Of a stretch of 64,000 bases of DNA, positions 46,492 through 54,899 are shown piece by piece (within the stretch, counting starts at the first letter, position 1; the number at the start of each line of letters is the position of its first letter). The stretch comes from Rhodospirillaceae bacterium (GTDB taxonomy: Bacteria > Pseudomonadota > Alphaproteobacteria > Kiloniellales > DSM-21159), in the NCBI GenBank assembly GCA_006969625.1, contig CP030885.1, positions 3,173,430 through 3,237,429 of the forward strand, in the 5' to 3' direction. A model generated the notes under the pieces. The model was not told where the DNA came from and did no database searches. It was given only the letters and a program-made list of their open reading frames with translations. The position numbers and the translations under genes were made by a program.

Positions 46492-47214
46492 ATGTCAAGA
46501 ATCGAACGGCATTTTAGCGGCCTTGACGGTTGCCGCGCAGGATGGATCGCGGCGGACTGGCCGGGTCCAGGCGGGACGGTCGCCTATCGCTTGCTGCCGC
46601 GCTTCGGCCTCGACGACCTGGAGGCGGCCCGCGGCATCGCCATCGACATCCCCATCGGCCTGCCGGACAGCGGGCGGCGCGCATGCGATCTGGCGGCGCG
46701 GGCGGCGTTGCCGGCCGGGGCGCGCAGCCGCGTCTTTCTCGACCTGCGTCGTCCCTTATTGGCGTTCTGGGCCGCCGGCGACTATCCGGCAGCCAATGCC
46801 TGGGCGAAGGCCGACGGGCGCGGCCTCAGCAAGCAGGCCTGGTTCATCCTGCCGAAGATTGCCGAAGTGGATGCCGCCCTGCGCCCGGCCGACCAGGGGC
46901 GCATGCACGAAGCCCATCCGGAGGTCGCCTTCCACCGCCTGAGCGGCGGCCGCCTGCTGGCGAGCAAGAAGTCGCCGGCCGGCCGAAGCGCGCGCCTGAA
47001 TCTGCTGACGGCCGCCGGCCTGCGCCTGCCGCGCGGCTGGGACCGGCAGTTCGCCCGGCGGCAGGTGCAGCCCGACGACCTGCTCGACGCCGCCGTCTGC
47101 GCCCTGACCGCCTACCGAGTCGCGCAGGGCGAGGCGGCTCCGCTCGCACTGGACGACGTAGCGGGCGAGCGCGGGCGGGACACCCGCGGCCTGGCGATGC
47201 AGATCTGGGCCTGA
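46492..47214 (+). CDS. DUF429 family protein
   Basis: A 240-aa protein of the DUF429 family, with an RNase H-like nuclease fold predicted for the family. The acidic signature is visible as FSGLDGCRAGWIAADW near residues 8-23 and IAIDIPIGLPDSGRRACD near 49, then EAHPEVAFHRLSGG near 142 and PDDLLDAAVCALTAY near 201. Function is unknown. It is divergent from the histidine kinase gene and convergent with bdhA, ending 6 bp before it. Confidence 0.85.
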   Translation: MSRIERHFSGLDGCRAGWIAADWPGPGGTVAYRLLPRFGLDDLEAARGIAIDIPIGLPDSGRRACDLAARAALPAGARSRVFLDLRRPLLAFWAAGDYPAANAWAKADGRGLSKQAWFILPKIAEVDAALRPADQGRMHEAHPEVAFHRLSGGRLLASKKSPAGRSARLNLLTAAGLRLPRGWDRQFARRQVQPDDLLDAAVCALTAYRVAQGEAAPLALDDVAGERGRDTRGLAMQIWA

Positions 47215-47220
47215 GACCGG

Positions 47221-48024
47221 CTACTGCGCGATCCACGCGCCGTCGACCGGCAGCGAGATGCCCGTCATGTTGTCGGCGGCCGGCGAACAGAGGAAGACGG
47301 CCAGCCCGCCGAGCTGCTCGGCGGTGGTGAAGCGCTCGCTCGGCATGCGCTCGCCGACCAGCTTGCGCTTGGCCGCCTCGTTCGACAGCCCCTCCTGCTC
47401 CGCCTTGGCGTCGACCTGCTTCTGCACCAGCGGCGTCAGCACCCAGCCCGGGCAGATGGCGTTGCAGGTCACCCCGCTGGTCGCCGTCTCCAGCGCCGTT
47501 ACCTTGGTCAGGCCGACGACGCCGTGCTTGGCCGCGACGTAGGCCGCCTTGTGGATCGAGCCGATCAGCCCCTGCACCGAGGCGATGTTGACGATGCGGC
47601 CCCAGCCCCTGGCCTTCATGTTTGCCACCACATGGCGGGTGGTGTGAAAGCAGGCCGAGAGGTTGATGGCGACGATCGCGTCCCAGCGCTCGACGGGGAA
47701 CTCCTCCAGCGGCGCGGTGTGCTGGATGCCGGCGTTGTTGACCAGGATGTCGACGCCGCCGAAACGCTGCCGGGCCTGCGCGACCATGCGTTCGATCTCG
47801 TCCGGCTCGGACATGTCGGCGCCGTCGTAGGCCACCTCGACGCCGCAGGTCGCGGCGATCTCGCTGCGGATCGCCTCGATCTCGTCGGCCTCGCCGAAGC
47901 CGTTGATCACCAGGTTGGCGCCCTGGGCGGCCAGGGCCTCGGCGATCGACCGGCCGATGCCGCTGGTCGAGCCCGTCACGAGCGCGGTCTTGCCGGAAAG
48001 CATGCCGGATTGCGTAGAGGTCAC
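47221..48024 (-). CDS. bdhA: 3-hydroxybutyrate dehydrogenase
   Basis: A 267-aa short-chain dehydrogenase that oxidises D-3-hydroxybutyrate to acetoacetate during PHB breakdown. Signature elements are LSGKTALVTGSTSGIGRSIA, ILVNNAGIQHTAPLEEFP, the catalytic YVAAKHGVVGLTK and the C-terminal ISLPVDGAWIAQ, all as in PHB-cycle enzymes. The start is taken as GTG 48024 because GAGGAG lies 9 bp upstream; ATG 48003, giving 260 aa, or ATG 48033 are alternatives. It complements phaC at 14862. Confidence 0.92.
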   Translation of the reverse strand: MTSTQSGMLSGKTALVTGSTSGIGRSIAEALAAQGANLVINGFGEADEIEAIRSEIAATCGVEVAYDGADMSEPDEIERMVAQARQRFGGVDILVNNAGIQHTAPLEEFPVERWDAIVAINLSACFHTTRHVVANMKARGWGRIVNIASVQGLIGSIHKAAYVAAKHGVVGLTKVTALETATSGVTCNAICPGWVLTPLVQKQVDAKAEQEGLSNEAAKRKLVGERMPSERFTTAEQLGGLAVFLCSPAADNMTGISLPVDGAWIAQ

Positions 48025-48140
48025 GGAGAGCATCTCCTCTTCAGCTCGGGTGCGTCTGGCAGCGTGTCTAGACGAGTTTGCCGCAGTGCGAAATCGCGAA
48101 AGCGTTGCGGTCGCGGCGGCGCCCCGGCATCTTGGCGGCC

Positions 48141-48383
48141 ATGCAACCCTGGCTCGCCTGGAGCGTGCTGATCGTGGGGTGGATGCTGCCCCTGCTGCAC
48201 GTCGCCGTTTCGCGCAAGAGCGGCCCCTGGATGCCGCCGCCGGGCAGCGGCTGCCCGCTCGGCCCGCGTCCCGGCTGGCTGACCCTGGTGCTGCTGCTCG
48301 GGCCGCTCGGCTGGGGGCTGTACATGAAGGCGCGGCGCGCCAAGGCGGCGCACGGCCGTGCGGCTGAAGCGGAGCGCGCATGA
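48141..48383 (+). CDS. small hypothetical membrane protein
   Basis: An 80-aa protein with two hydrophobic segments (about residues 2-22 and 42-60), a Pro/Gly-rich loop with two nearby Pro-Gly motifs between them and a basic C terminus (KARRAKAAHGR), suggesting an inner-membrane hairpin with both ends in the cytoplasm. No family is recognised. The next gene starts 13 bp later in the same direction, suggesting co-transcription. Confidence 0.6.
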   Translation: MQPWLAWSVLIVGWMLPLLHVAVSRKSGPWMPPPGSGCPLGPRPGWLTLVLLLGPLGWGLYMKARRAKAAHGRAAEAERA

Positions 48384-48396
48384 GACGGAGGCGAGT

Positions 48397-48900
48397 ATGA
48401 GCGTGTGGCATCTGGCGCAGATCAACGTCGGGCGGCTGGCGGCGCCCCAGGGCGACCCGCAGGTGCAGCCCTTTTTCGACGCCCTCGACCGCGTCAACGC
48501 CCTGGCGGACGCGCATCCCGGCTTCGTCTGGCGCCTGCAGAGCGACAGCGGCAACGCCACCGACATCCAGCCGACCGACGATCCGCGCTTCATCGTCAAC
48601 CTTTCGGTCTGGCAGGACGCCGAAAGCCTGTTCGATTTCGTCTACCGCAGCGCGCACACCCAGGTGATGGCCCGCCGCCGCCAGTACTTCGAGCGCTTTG
48701 CCGGCGCCTACCAGGCGCTCTGGTGGATCCCGGCCGGCCACACACCGTCGGTCGACGAGGGGCTGGCGCGCCTCTGGCGGCTCGACCGCTACGGCCCGAC
48801 GCCGCAGGCCTTCACCTTCAAGGCGCGCTTCCCGGCGCCCGACGCCGCCGGCCCGCCGGTCGACATGCAGCCCGACCCCTGGTGCGTCGGCACCGCCTGA
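48397..48900 (+). CDS. DUF3291 family protein
   Basis: A 167-aa protein of the DUF3291 family, seen by HLAQINVGRLAAPQGDP at residues 5-21, GFVWRLQSDSGNATDI near 42 and YRSAHTQVMARRRQYFERF near 85 (read in parts). The fold is a ferredoxin-like dimeric alpha-beta barrel type related to antibiotic-biosynthesis monooxygenases; its function is unknown. SD GGAGGCGAG lies before the ATG at 48397. Confidence 0.88.
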   Translation: MSVWHLAQINVGRLAAPQGDPQVQPFFDALDRVNALADAHPGFVWRLQSDSGNATDIQPTDDPRFIVNLSVWQDAESLFDFVYRSAHTQVMARRRQYFERFAGAYQALWWIPAGHTPSVDEGLARLWRLDRYGPTPQAFTFKARFPAPDAAGPPVDMQPDPWCVGTA

Positions 48901-48919
48901 AAGCCGCAGCGCACACGGA

Positions 48920-49102
48920 TCAACGCTTGAACAACGCGTCGGCGGTGCTCTGGTAGTCGGTCTTGGCGTCGATCTTCTCGCGCACGCGCGCGGCCTCGCT
49001 CTCCAGCTCCGCGAGGTAATCCTGCAGCTCCTCGACGCCGAGCAGGTCCAGGTCCTTCGGCTTGGCGATCGGTTTGCGCGGCTCCAGGTCGTCGGTGTCC
49101 AT
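48920..49102 (-). CDS. DUF1192 family protein
   Basis: A 60-aa acidic coiled-coil protein characteristic of alphaproteobacteria. The core LDLLGVEELQDYLAELESEA (residues 18-37) and RVREKIDAKTDYQSTADALF identify the family. Function unknown. SD GGGGAGGG precedes the ATG at 49102. It is divergent from the quinone oxidoreductase gene, an adjacency that is often seen in alphaproteobacteria. Confidence 0.9.
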   Translation of the reverse strand: MDTDDLEPRKPIAKPKDLDLLGVEELQDYLAELESEAARVREKIDAKTDYQSTADALFKR

Positions 49103-49186
49103 GGCGTCGGCCCTCCCCTTGCGCTGCGGCCGGGTGCAGTCTAGACCCGAGCCGGCTAGGGCCGCAAAGAGGGGGGCGAAGCGAGC

Positions 49187-50200
49187 ATGACCGAGTTGCC
49201 GCGCGAGATGACCGCGATCGAGATCGCCGAGCCGGGGGGACCGGAGGTGCTGCGGCCGACTCGCCGCGCGGTGCCGCAGCCCGGTCCGGGCGAGGTGCTG
49301 CTCAAGGTGGCGGCCGCCGGCGTCAACCGGCCGGACGTGCTGCAGCGCAAGGGCGCGTACCCGCCGCCGCCCGGCGCCTCCGACATCCCCGGCCTGGAGG
49401 TCGCCGGCGCGGTCGTCGCCCGCGGCGCCCAGGTGACCAGCCTGCACGACGGCGAGACGGTCTGCGCGCTGGTCACCGGCGGTGGCTATGCCGAGTACTG
49501 CGTCGCCCCGGCCGCCCAGTGCCTGCCGGTGCCGCGCGGCCTGTCGGCCATCGAGGGCGCGGCCCTGCCGGAGACCTACTTCACGGTCTGGTCCAACGTC
49601 TTCGACCGCGGTCGTCTGCGGCCCGGCGAAAGCTTCCTGGTGCACGGCGGCTCGTCGGGCATCGGCACGACGGCGATCCAGTTGGCCAGGGCCTTCGGCG
49701 CCAAGGTCTTCACCACCGCCGGCAGCGAGGAGAAGTGCAGGGCCTGCCGCGAACTCGGCGCCGACCTGGCGGTGAACTACCGCGAGGCCGACTTCGCCGA
49801 GGCGGTCCGCGCGGCCAACGACGGCCGCGGCGTCGACCTGATCCTCGACATGGTCGGCGGCGACTACATCGCCCGAGACATCGACCTGCTGGAGCCGGAC
49901 GGCCGGCTGGTCTTCATCGCCTTCCTGGGCGGTCCCAAGGCGGAGGTCGACTTCCAGAAGGTGATGGTCAAGCGCCTGACGGTCACCGGCTCGACCCTGC
50001 GCGCGCGCGACATCGGCTTCAAGGCGGCGATCGCCGCCCAGTTGCACGCCCAGGTCTGGCCGCTGCTCGAGGCCGGACAGGTCAAGCCGCTGGTCCACAA
50101 GACCTTCGCGCTGGACCGGGCGGCAGACGCTCACGCGCTCATGGAGTCGTCGACGCATATCGGCAAGATCGTCTTGACCGTGGATGCCGGGCAGGGCTAG
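49187..50200 (+). CDS. NAD(P)H-quinone oxidoreductase, PIG3/QOR type MDR
   Basis: A 337-aa medium-chain reductase lacking zinc ligands. It shows VKVAAAGVNRPDVLQRKG-like sequence (VAAAGVNRPDVLQRKGAYP near residue 43), the dinucleotide motif LVHGGSSGIGTTAIQLARAFG near 150 (read in parts) and VDLILDMVGGDYI near 216. It reduces quinones with NADPH. The ATG at 49187 is taken; an internal ATG 7 codons later would also fit. Its TAG stop (50198-50200) is within the CTAGAGC end of a palindromic element. Confidence 0.92.
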   Translation: MTELPREMTAIEIAEPGGPEVLRPTRRAVPQPGPGEVLLKVAAAGVNRPDVLQRKGAYPPPPGASDIPGLEVAGAVVARGAQVTSLHDGETVCALVTGGGYAEYCVAPAAQCLPVPRGLSAIEGAALPETYFTVWSNVFDRGRLRPGESFLVHGGSSGIGTTAIQLARAFGAKVFTTAGSEEKCRACRELGADLAVNYREADFAEAVRAANDGRGVDLILDMVGGDYIARDIDLLEPDGRLVFIAFLGGPKAEVDFQKVMVKRLTVTGSTLRARDIGFKAAIAAQLHAQVWPLLEAGQVKPLVHKTFALDRAADAHALMESSTHIGKIVLTVDAGQG

Positions 50201-50336
50201 AGCGCGATCGTCACTGGTGGAAGCGGATCCGCTTCCACCAGTGACGTGAATCGCTCTCTAACTCTATGAATAGAGCAGGATTCACGTCTTGGATGGAATC
50301 GCCAAAGCGATTCCATCCAAGACGATCCTGCTCTAG
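50197..50336. repeat. 140-bp multi-palindrome element with CTAGAGC/GCTCTAG ends
   Basis: The element has several nested hairpins: a perfect 38-bp palindrome at 50209-50246 centred on GGATCC; a 6-bp hairpin CTCTAT/ATAGAG at 50262-50275; and a large hairpin with outer arms TAGAGCAGGAT (50271-50281) and ATCCTGCTCTA (50325-50335) and inner 17-bp arms at 50286-50302 and 50307-50323. GACGTGAATC (50243) also pairs with GATTCACGTC (50279). Ends are CTAGAGC and GCTCTAG. It holds the TAG stop codons of both convergent neighbours. It is a BIME- or MITE-like unit; copies elsewhere cannot be checked. Confidence 0.85.
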
Positions 50337-51253
50337 CCGCCAGGGAGTGATGCGGCGCGGGACACCGCGAGCCGTGCCGCCGCCTCCAGAACCGCCCGCA
50401 AGGCGGCGTTGACGCGCTTCGGATTCCAGACCAGGCGGGTCTGCACGCTCGGCGCCGGCGGTACCAGCGGTCGGAAGACCACCCCGTCGCGCCGCAGCAC
50501 CTGGAACCCGGCCGGACCGAGCGCCACGCAGCCGCTGGTCGCGATGACGAAGAGGATCGTCGCGATTTGGCTGACCTCCTGCACGATCCGGGGCTCGAAG
50601 CCGGCCTTGCGGTAGAGGCCGACGTAGAGATCGTGTGCGGCCGGGTCGTAGTCGCGCGAGAGGTTGAGGATCGGCTCCCCTTCCAGGTCGGCGATGGCGA
50701 TCCGTTCGCGCGCCGCCAGCCGGTGCCGCTCGGGCAGGAGGCAGATCACCGGCTCGCTCCAAACGGTGCGCAACTGCAAGTCGGCGGCACGCGGCTCGGC
50801 GCGCACCATCCCGGCGTCGATCGTCCCGTCTCGCAAGGCGGCGAACTGCTCGCGCGCGGTCATCTCGCGGAACCGGAACTGCACGTCCGGCGCCGTCCGC
50901 CGGACGGCCTGCATGAGATGCGGCATGGGGTCGAAGGTGGCAGCCCCGATCACGCCGAAGGTCAGCGAGCCACGTAGGCCCCGTGCGGCCTCGCGGGTGC
51001 GCAGCGCCGTCGCTTCCGCCTTGGCTAGGAGTTCGCGTGCCTCGCCGTACAGCGTTTCGCCTGCATCGGTCAGCTCCACCCGCCGGCGGTTGCGGTCGAA
51101 CAGCACGACGCCGAGACGCAACTCCAACTCCTTGACCTGCTGGCTGACCGCCGACTGCGTCGTGTGCAGACGCGCAGCGGCGCGACGGAAGTGCAATTCC
51201 TCGGCGACCGCACAGAAACACCGCAGCAGCCGCAGGTCGAGTTCGGTGTTCAT
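50333..51253 (-). CDS. LysR-family transcriptional regulator
   Basis: A 306-aa LysR regulator. The HTH spans about residues 5-63 (LRLLRCFCAVAEELHFRRAA then TTQSAVSQQVKELELRLG), followed by a LysR substrate-binding domain. ATG 51253 is taken; a TTG three codons upstream is possible. Divergent from a secreted beta-propeller/cytochrome module, with a dyad site at 51322-51345 in between, so it probably regulates that module. Its stop codon lies within the palindromic element. Confidence 0.92.
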   Translation of the reverse strand: MNTELDLRLLRCFCAVAEELHFRRAAARLHTTQSAVSQQVKELELRLGVVLFDRNRRRVELTDAGETLYGEARELLAKAEATALRTREAARGLRGSLTFGVIGAATFDPMPHLMQAVRRTAPDVQFRFREMTAREQFAALRDGTIDAGMVRAEPRAADLQLRTVWSEPVICLLPERHRLAARERIAIADLEGEPILNLSRDYDPAAHDLYVGLYRKAGFEPRIVQEVSQIATILFVIATSGCVALGPAGFQVLRRDGVVFRPLVPPAPSVQTRLVWNPKRVNAALRAVLEAAARLAVSRAASLPGG

Positions 51254-51321
51254 GAATTCCAATCACCCGATCTGATTCTCGGGCTCGGTCAGATGCCGAC
51301 ACCAACCATATCCGCGTTCGT

Positions 51322-51345
51322 CGATCACGATCCCATGGGTGATCG
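51322..51345. promoter_or_regulatory. inverted repeat CGATCAC-N10-GTGATCG, probable LysR box
   Basis: A perfect 7-bp dyad lies between the divergent LysR gene and the beta-propeller gene. It is followed at once on the plus strand by two TTGACA words (51349 and 51360, an 11-bp period), so the site adjoins a likely -35. Confidence 0.6.
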
Positions 51346-51386
51346 TTTTTGACAATCAGTTGACATGACTTGGGAGACATACGGCA

Positions 51387-52826
51387 ATGGAAAGGACTGC
51401 GGGAGTAAGCACACGGATGAACCGAGGCTGCGCGAAGGCGTCGCAAGGCAGCGACGGGTCGGGCGACCACCGGCAGCGGAAGACCGGCCGGATCGCCCGG
51501 CGCTGGTTTGCCGCGCTGGTCTTGACGGCCGCCCCGGCGGCTGCGGCGGCGGCGCAAGAACCGCTCGACCGCCACGGAGCCCTGGACTTCCAGGGCCGCT
51601 ACCTGGTCTCGGTCTCCGATGCGGACATGCTGGCCTCGGCCTACGTGGACGGCCAGCTCGGCCCGCGCGAGGGCCGGGACGCGCTGTCCGTGATTCCGCT
51701 GCAGGGCGACCCGCGCGGCTGGCAGGCGTACGAGGTCTTCGCATCCAATTCCGTGGCCGGCCCGCCCGCGGCGGTCGAAGTCTCGCCGGACGGCCGCTAC
51801 GCCTTCGTGGTGGAGACCTGGACGCCACGTCCGGACGACGACCGCGACCACACCTTCGGCGACCTGCGGCACGGCAATCTGGTCAAGGTTTTCGACTTGG
51901 CCGATCCCACCCAACCCCGGCTCGTTCAGCAGCTCGAGACCCTGGAGCGGCCGGACGCGATCCGGATCAACGCGGCGGGCGACATCCTGGCCGTGACCTA
52001 CCATCCAGCCGGCGCGGGTGCGGATACGCCCCTGGCGCTCTACCGCTTCGCCGAGGGCCGGCTCGGCGCGCGCGTGACGCCGACGATCGAGGGCTGGCAG
52101 CCGGGCGAGCGCCTGATCGAGGCGAACTGGCATCCGCGCGACAACGTCCTGGCCTTGCTCGAAAGCACCGGCGGCGCCACGCTGCGCTTCGCCCGCGTCA
52201 CCGAGGCGCTGGCGGTCGAGGTCTTCGGCAACGCGGTCGACATCGAGCGGGCGCCCTACCGGGTCGAGTTCGCGCCGGACGGGCGACACGTGGTGATCAA
52301 TGCCCTTTACTGGGGTCCGGACGTCGCCGGCACCTGGATCGAGGCGCCCCGCGGTTCGATCGTCACGGTGCGGATGAACGCGCAAGGCGAGGGCGAGCCG
52401 GTGCGCCACGCCTTCGTCAGCCGCGTTCCCACGGGCGTCTCGCCCGAAGGCCTGGCGGTCAGCCCCGACGGCCGTTGGGTGGCGACGACGAACCTCGAGC
52501 GCAGCTACCTGCCTTACGAGGACTCCCGCATCACCTGGTTCAGCTCGATCACCTTGGCCGCGCTCGACCAGGATACGGGCATACTGACGCACATTGGCGA
52601 GTTCGCCTACGACGGCATCCTTCCCGAGGCCGCCGTCTTCGACAATACGGGCGAGCATCTCGCCGTCGTCACCTACGACCACTTCGACGACCGGCGCGTC
52701 GGCGGGTCCGTCGACTTCTGGCGGATTCAGGCCGATCCGCTGGAGCCCTCAAACGTGCAGCTCGTCAAGACCGAGCATTCGGTCGCGGTCGCACGCGGCG
52801 CCCATTCGATTGTCATCGCGCGCTAG
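51387..52826 (+). CDS. secreted beta-propeller protein of unknown function
   Basis: A 479-aa protein with a long basic N-terminal leader (RQRKTGRIARRWFAALV around residues 30-46) and a hydrophobic segment ending AAAAAQ, a signal peptide with a possible twin-arginine character. The mature part has repeated YVTN/lactonase-like blades (AAVEVSPDGRYAFVVETW, YRVEFAPDGRHVVINALYW, GLAVSPDGRWVATTNLERSY), predicting a seven-bladed propeller. No enzyme motif is recognised. The start may be ATG 51417 (M11). It precedes a P460-like cytochrome and a cytochrome b561 gene. Confidence 0.72.
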   Translation: MERTAGVSTRMNRGCAKASQGSDGSGDHRQRKTGRIARRWFAALVLTAAPAAAAAAQEPLDRHGALDFQGRYLVSVSDADMLASAYVDGQLGPREGRDALSVIPLQGDPRGWQAYEVFASNSVAGPPAAVEVSPDGRYAFVVETWTPRPDDDRDHTFGDLRHGNLVKVFDLADPTQPRLVQQLETLERPDAIRINAAGDILAVTYHPAGAGADTPLALYRFAEGRLGARVTPTIEGWQPGERLIEANWHPRDNVLALLESTGGATLRFARVTEALAVEVFGNAVDIERAPYRVEFAPDGRHVVINALYWGPDVAGTWIEAPRGSIVTVRMNAQGEGEPVRHAFVSRVPTGVSPEGLAVSPDGRWVATTNLERSYLPYEDSRITWFSSITLAALDQDTGILTHIGEFAYDGILPEAAVFDNTGEHLAVVTYDHFDDRRVGGSVDFWRIQADPLEPSNVQLVKTEHSVAVARGAHSIVIAR

Positions 52827-52838
52827 CACCGACGACGT

Positions 52839-52873
52839 GGGGGTGCCGCTCCGGCCCGGCTGGCGGCACCCCC
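52839..52873. terminator. hairpin between beta-propeller and P460-like genes
   Basis: Perfect 11-bp stem GGGGGTGCCGC/GCGGCACCCCC with a 13-nt loop, 12 bp after the upstream stop and without a U-tract. It may partly terminate transcription or stabilise the mRNA end within an operon. Confidence 0.45.
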
Positions 52874-52937
52874 CTCGGTCCGGCGCCGCGGTTCCGGTCG
52901 GGCGACACCCGGAGGAGGGTGCCATGGAGAGTCCGCG

Positions 52938-53501
52938 ATGACGGGTCGAGAGCTCGGACTCGGTGCGCTTGCGATGGCATTGGCGGCCGCCGTGCTTTCG
53001 GTCGCCCTCGGGATCGTGGCGGCGGAGCCGGTTTCGCGGGCTCTCGCGTCGAACCAACCCGAGCGCGAGGTGGTCACCGCCTACGGGGTCGAGACGATCG
53101 CCTACGCCACTGTGCGGCGGGACGACGGCACCTACCGCCGCATGCTGGTCTCCCGCGACTCCCTCGCCGCCGTGATGGGCGATGGTAGCCTACCCGACGG
53201 CACGCGTATCCTCATGGAGACCTACTATCAGCCGGGCCGGCTCGGGACCGTGTTCCACAAGCGCAAGGTGGACGGTGCCTGGCACTACGGCTCGTTCCCC
53301 GCCGCCAGCCCGGACCTATCCGTCGCGCCCCGCGCCTCCTGTCTGACCTGTCACGCGCACGCTGCCGAGACCGACTTCACCTTCACTCTGCCGAGCCTCG
53401 AGGCGGTGGCCGGTGGGGCGGCGGCCTCCGACTTCACCTGCGGGCGCGGCGGGCGGTCGCCCTGTAACTTGCGGACCTACCTGGAGGGTGCCCTGCCGTG
53501 A
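52938..53501 (+). CDS. cytochrome P460-like c-type haem protein
   Basis: A 187-aa periplasmic protein with an N-terminal membrane-anchor or signal segment (residues 7-29). Residues 109-150 resemble the cytochrome P460 family: a Lys-rich strand, a WHYGSFP segment, then the haem c motif CLTCH at 135-139 followed by FTFT. P460 proteins oxidise hydroxylamine or detoxify nitrogen oxides, but many relatives are uncharacterised and this assignment is by motif only. Its stop overlaps the GTG start of the cytochrome b561 gene (GTGA), so the two are coupled. Confidence 0.65.
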   Translation: MTGRELGLGALAMALAAAVLSVALGIVAAEPVSRALASNQPEREVVTAYGVETIAYATVRRDDGTYRRMLVSRDSLAAVMGDGSLPDGTRILMETYYQPGRLGTVFHKRKVDGAWHYGSFPAASPDLSVAPRASCLTCHAHAAETDFTFTLPSLEAVAGGAAASDFTCGRGGRSPCNLRTYLEGALP

Positions 53502-54061
53502 CAGGCGGCGACGCGCGCGCGACAAGCTGCGGCTTGGCGATCCACCCGCAGGCGCTGCGCCTCTTGCACTGGGCGACAGCGCTGCTCGTGGGCTGTCAAG
53601 CCGGCCTGGCCGGGCTCGGCGCGGCGGTCGCCGAGGTGCGACCCGGCTTGGGGGAAGCGGCCTTGCAGGCGCATCTCTCGCTTGGCGCGCTGCTCTTCGC
53701 AATGACGGCTGTACGCCTCGGCTGTCGCCTGATCCTCGCCGGCCCCGGAGCGCCGTTCGACCTTGCGCCGACGGCGCGCACGGCGGCGAACGGCCTGCAT
53801 GCCGCGCTCTATGCTCTGCTGCTGCTTCTGCCCTTGACGGGCTACGTGAAGCTGGCCGCCCTCGGCTTCGAGATTCGGCTGTTCGCCCTGATCTCGCTGC
53901 CGGCACTGCCGCTCGACACGACGCTGGCGCGGCGCTGCGCGACCCTGCATGCCGCCGGCGCAGCGGCCCTGGGCGGTCTCCTCGTGCTGCATATCGGCGC
54001 GGCGGTGGCCCACAAGTGGCTGTTCGGAATGCCGGTTCTCTACCGCATGCGGCTACGCTGA
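53498..54061 (+). CDS. cytochrome b561 family protein
   Basis: A 187-aa inner-membrane dihaem cytochrome with about four transmembrane helices. Conserved histidines occur in LRLLHWATALL (residue 24), LQAHLSLG (59), GLHAALYALL (102) and LHIGAAVAHK (about 163), as expected for haem b ligands. It would pass electrons between the quinol pool and a periplasmic partner, most plausibly the P460-like cytochrome. Start is GTG 53498, overlapping the upstream stop. Confidence 0.85.
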   Translation: MTGGDARATSCGLAIHPQALRLLHWATALLVGCQAGLAGLGAAVAEVRPGLGEAALQAHLSLGALLFAMTAVRLGCRLILAGPGAPFDLAPTARTAANGLHAALYALLLLLPLTGYVKLAALGFEIRLFALISLPALPLDTTLARRCATLHAAGAAALGGLLVLHIGAAVAHKWLFGMPVLYRMRLR

Positions 54062-54241
54062 TCCGGCGGCGCGTCAGCCGTCGCCGAGTTGCCGGATTGG
54101 GCCAGAACGCCCTTTCGCGGCGCGCCGACAGCCTCTATATACCAGGTTCGCTTCCACGCACCGTGACACTGGCATTGCAGCCGAACTCGGCGCGATGCGA
54201 GCGCCGGCTCCCGCCAAGGGCCGGTGCTAAGGAGGAAACCT

Positions 54242-54895
54242 ATGGCCCATGAACTGCCGCTGATGCCCAAGGCGACCGCCGTCTGGCTGGTCGACAACAC
54301 CGGCCTGACCTTCGAGCAGATCGCCGACTTCTGCGGCATGCACCCGCTGGAGGTCCAGGGTATCGCCGACGGTGAGGTGGCCGCCGGCATCCAGGGGCTC
54401 GATCCCGTCGCCAGCAACCAGCTCGACAAGAGCGAGCTGGAGCGCGCCGAGCAGGACCGCGGCTACCGCATGAAGCTGAAGAAGCAGGACCTGCCGCAGC
54501 CGGCGAAGCGCACGAAGGGCCCGCGCTACACGCCGGTGGCCAAGCGGCAGGACAAGCCGGACGGCATCGCCTGGCTGCTGCGCTTCCATCCGGAGCTGAA
54601 GGAAAGCCAGATCGCCAAGCTGATCGGCACGACGAAGAACACCATCGCCGCCGTGCGCGACCGCAGCCACTGGAACTCGCCGAACATTCGGCCGAAGGAC
54701 CCCGTCCTGCTCGGCCTGTGCACCCAGTCCGACCTGAACGCCGCCGTCGAGAAAGCACGCAAGGCGCGCCCCGAAGCCGTGCCCCAGACCGAACCGGCGC
54801 CCAGCGAGGCCGAGGCGATCCCGCCGGTCGGCGCGCCCGCCGTGCCGAGCGACAGCAGCGTTCCCGAGGACTATCCCTGGAAGCTGCCGGAGTAG
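54242..54895 (+). CDS. trcR: cell cycle transcriptional regulator TrcR (DUF1013)
   Basis: A 217-aa protein of the DUF1013/TrcR family restricted to alphaproteobacteria. Diagnostic segments are MPKATAVWLVDNTGLTFEQIADFCGMH at the N terminus (read in parts), GPRYTPVAKRQDKPDGIAWLLRFHPELKESQIAKLIGTTKNTI and SHWNSPNIRPKDPV. In related bacteria it acts as a regulator of cell-cycle genes. The C-terminal 45 residues are Pro/Ala/Glu rich and variable. SD AAGGAGGAA is ideal. A TATATA -10-like word lies about 95 bp upstream. Confidence 0.93.
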   Translation: MAHELPLMPKATAVWLVDNTGLTFEQIADFCGMHPLEVQGIADGEVAAGIQGLDPVASNQLDKSELERAEQDRGYRMKLKKQDLPQPAKRTKGPRYTPVAKRQDKPDGIAWLLRFHPELKESQIAKLIGTTKNTIAAVRDRSHWNSPNIRPKDPVLLGLCTQSDLNAAVEKARKARPEAVPQTEPAPSEAEAIPPVGAPAVPSDSSVPEDYPWKLPE

Positions 54896-54899
54896 GCCC

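Noticed and set aside
47221-48741. Long 5' extension of the bdhA frame to 48741
   Set aside because: The extension overlaps well-supported plus-strand genes (DUF3291 and a small membrane protein) and lacks SDR homology.
51387-52826. 6-phosphogluconolactonase or nitrous-oxide reductase-like enzyme as the identity of the beta-propeller protein
   Set aside because: Blade repeats are visible but no catalytic or copper-binding motif could be identified, so only the fold is called.
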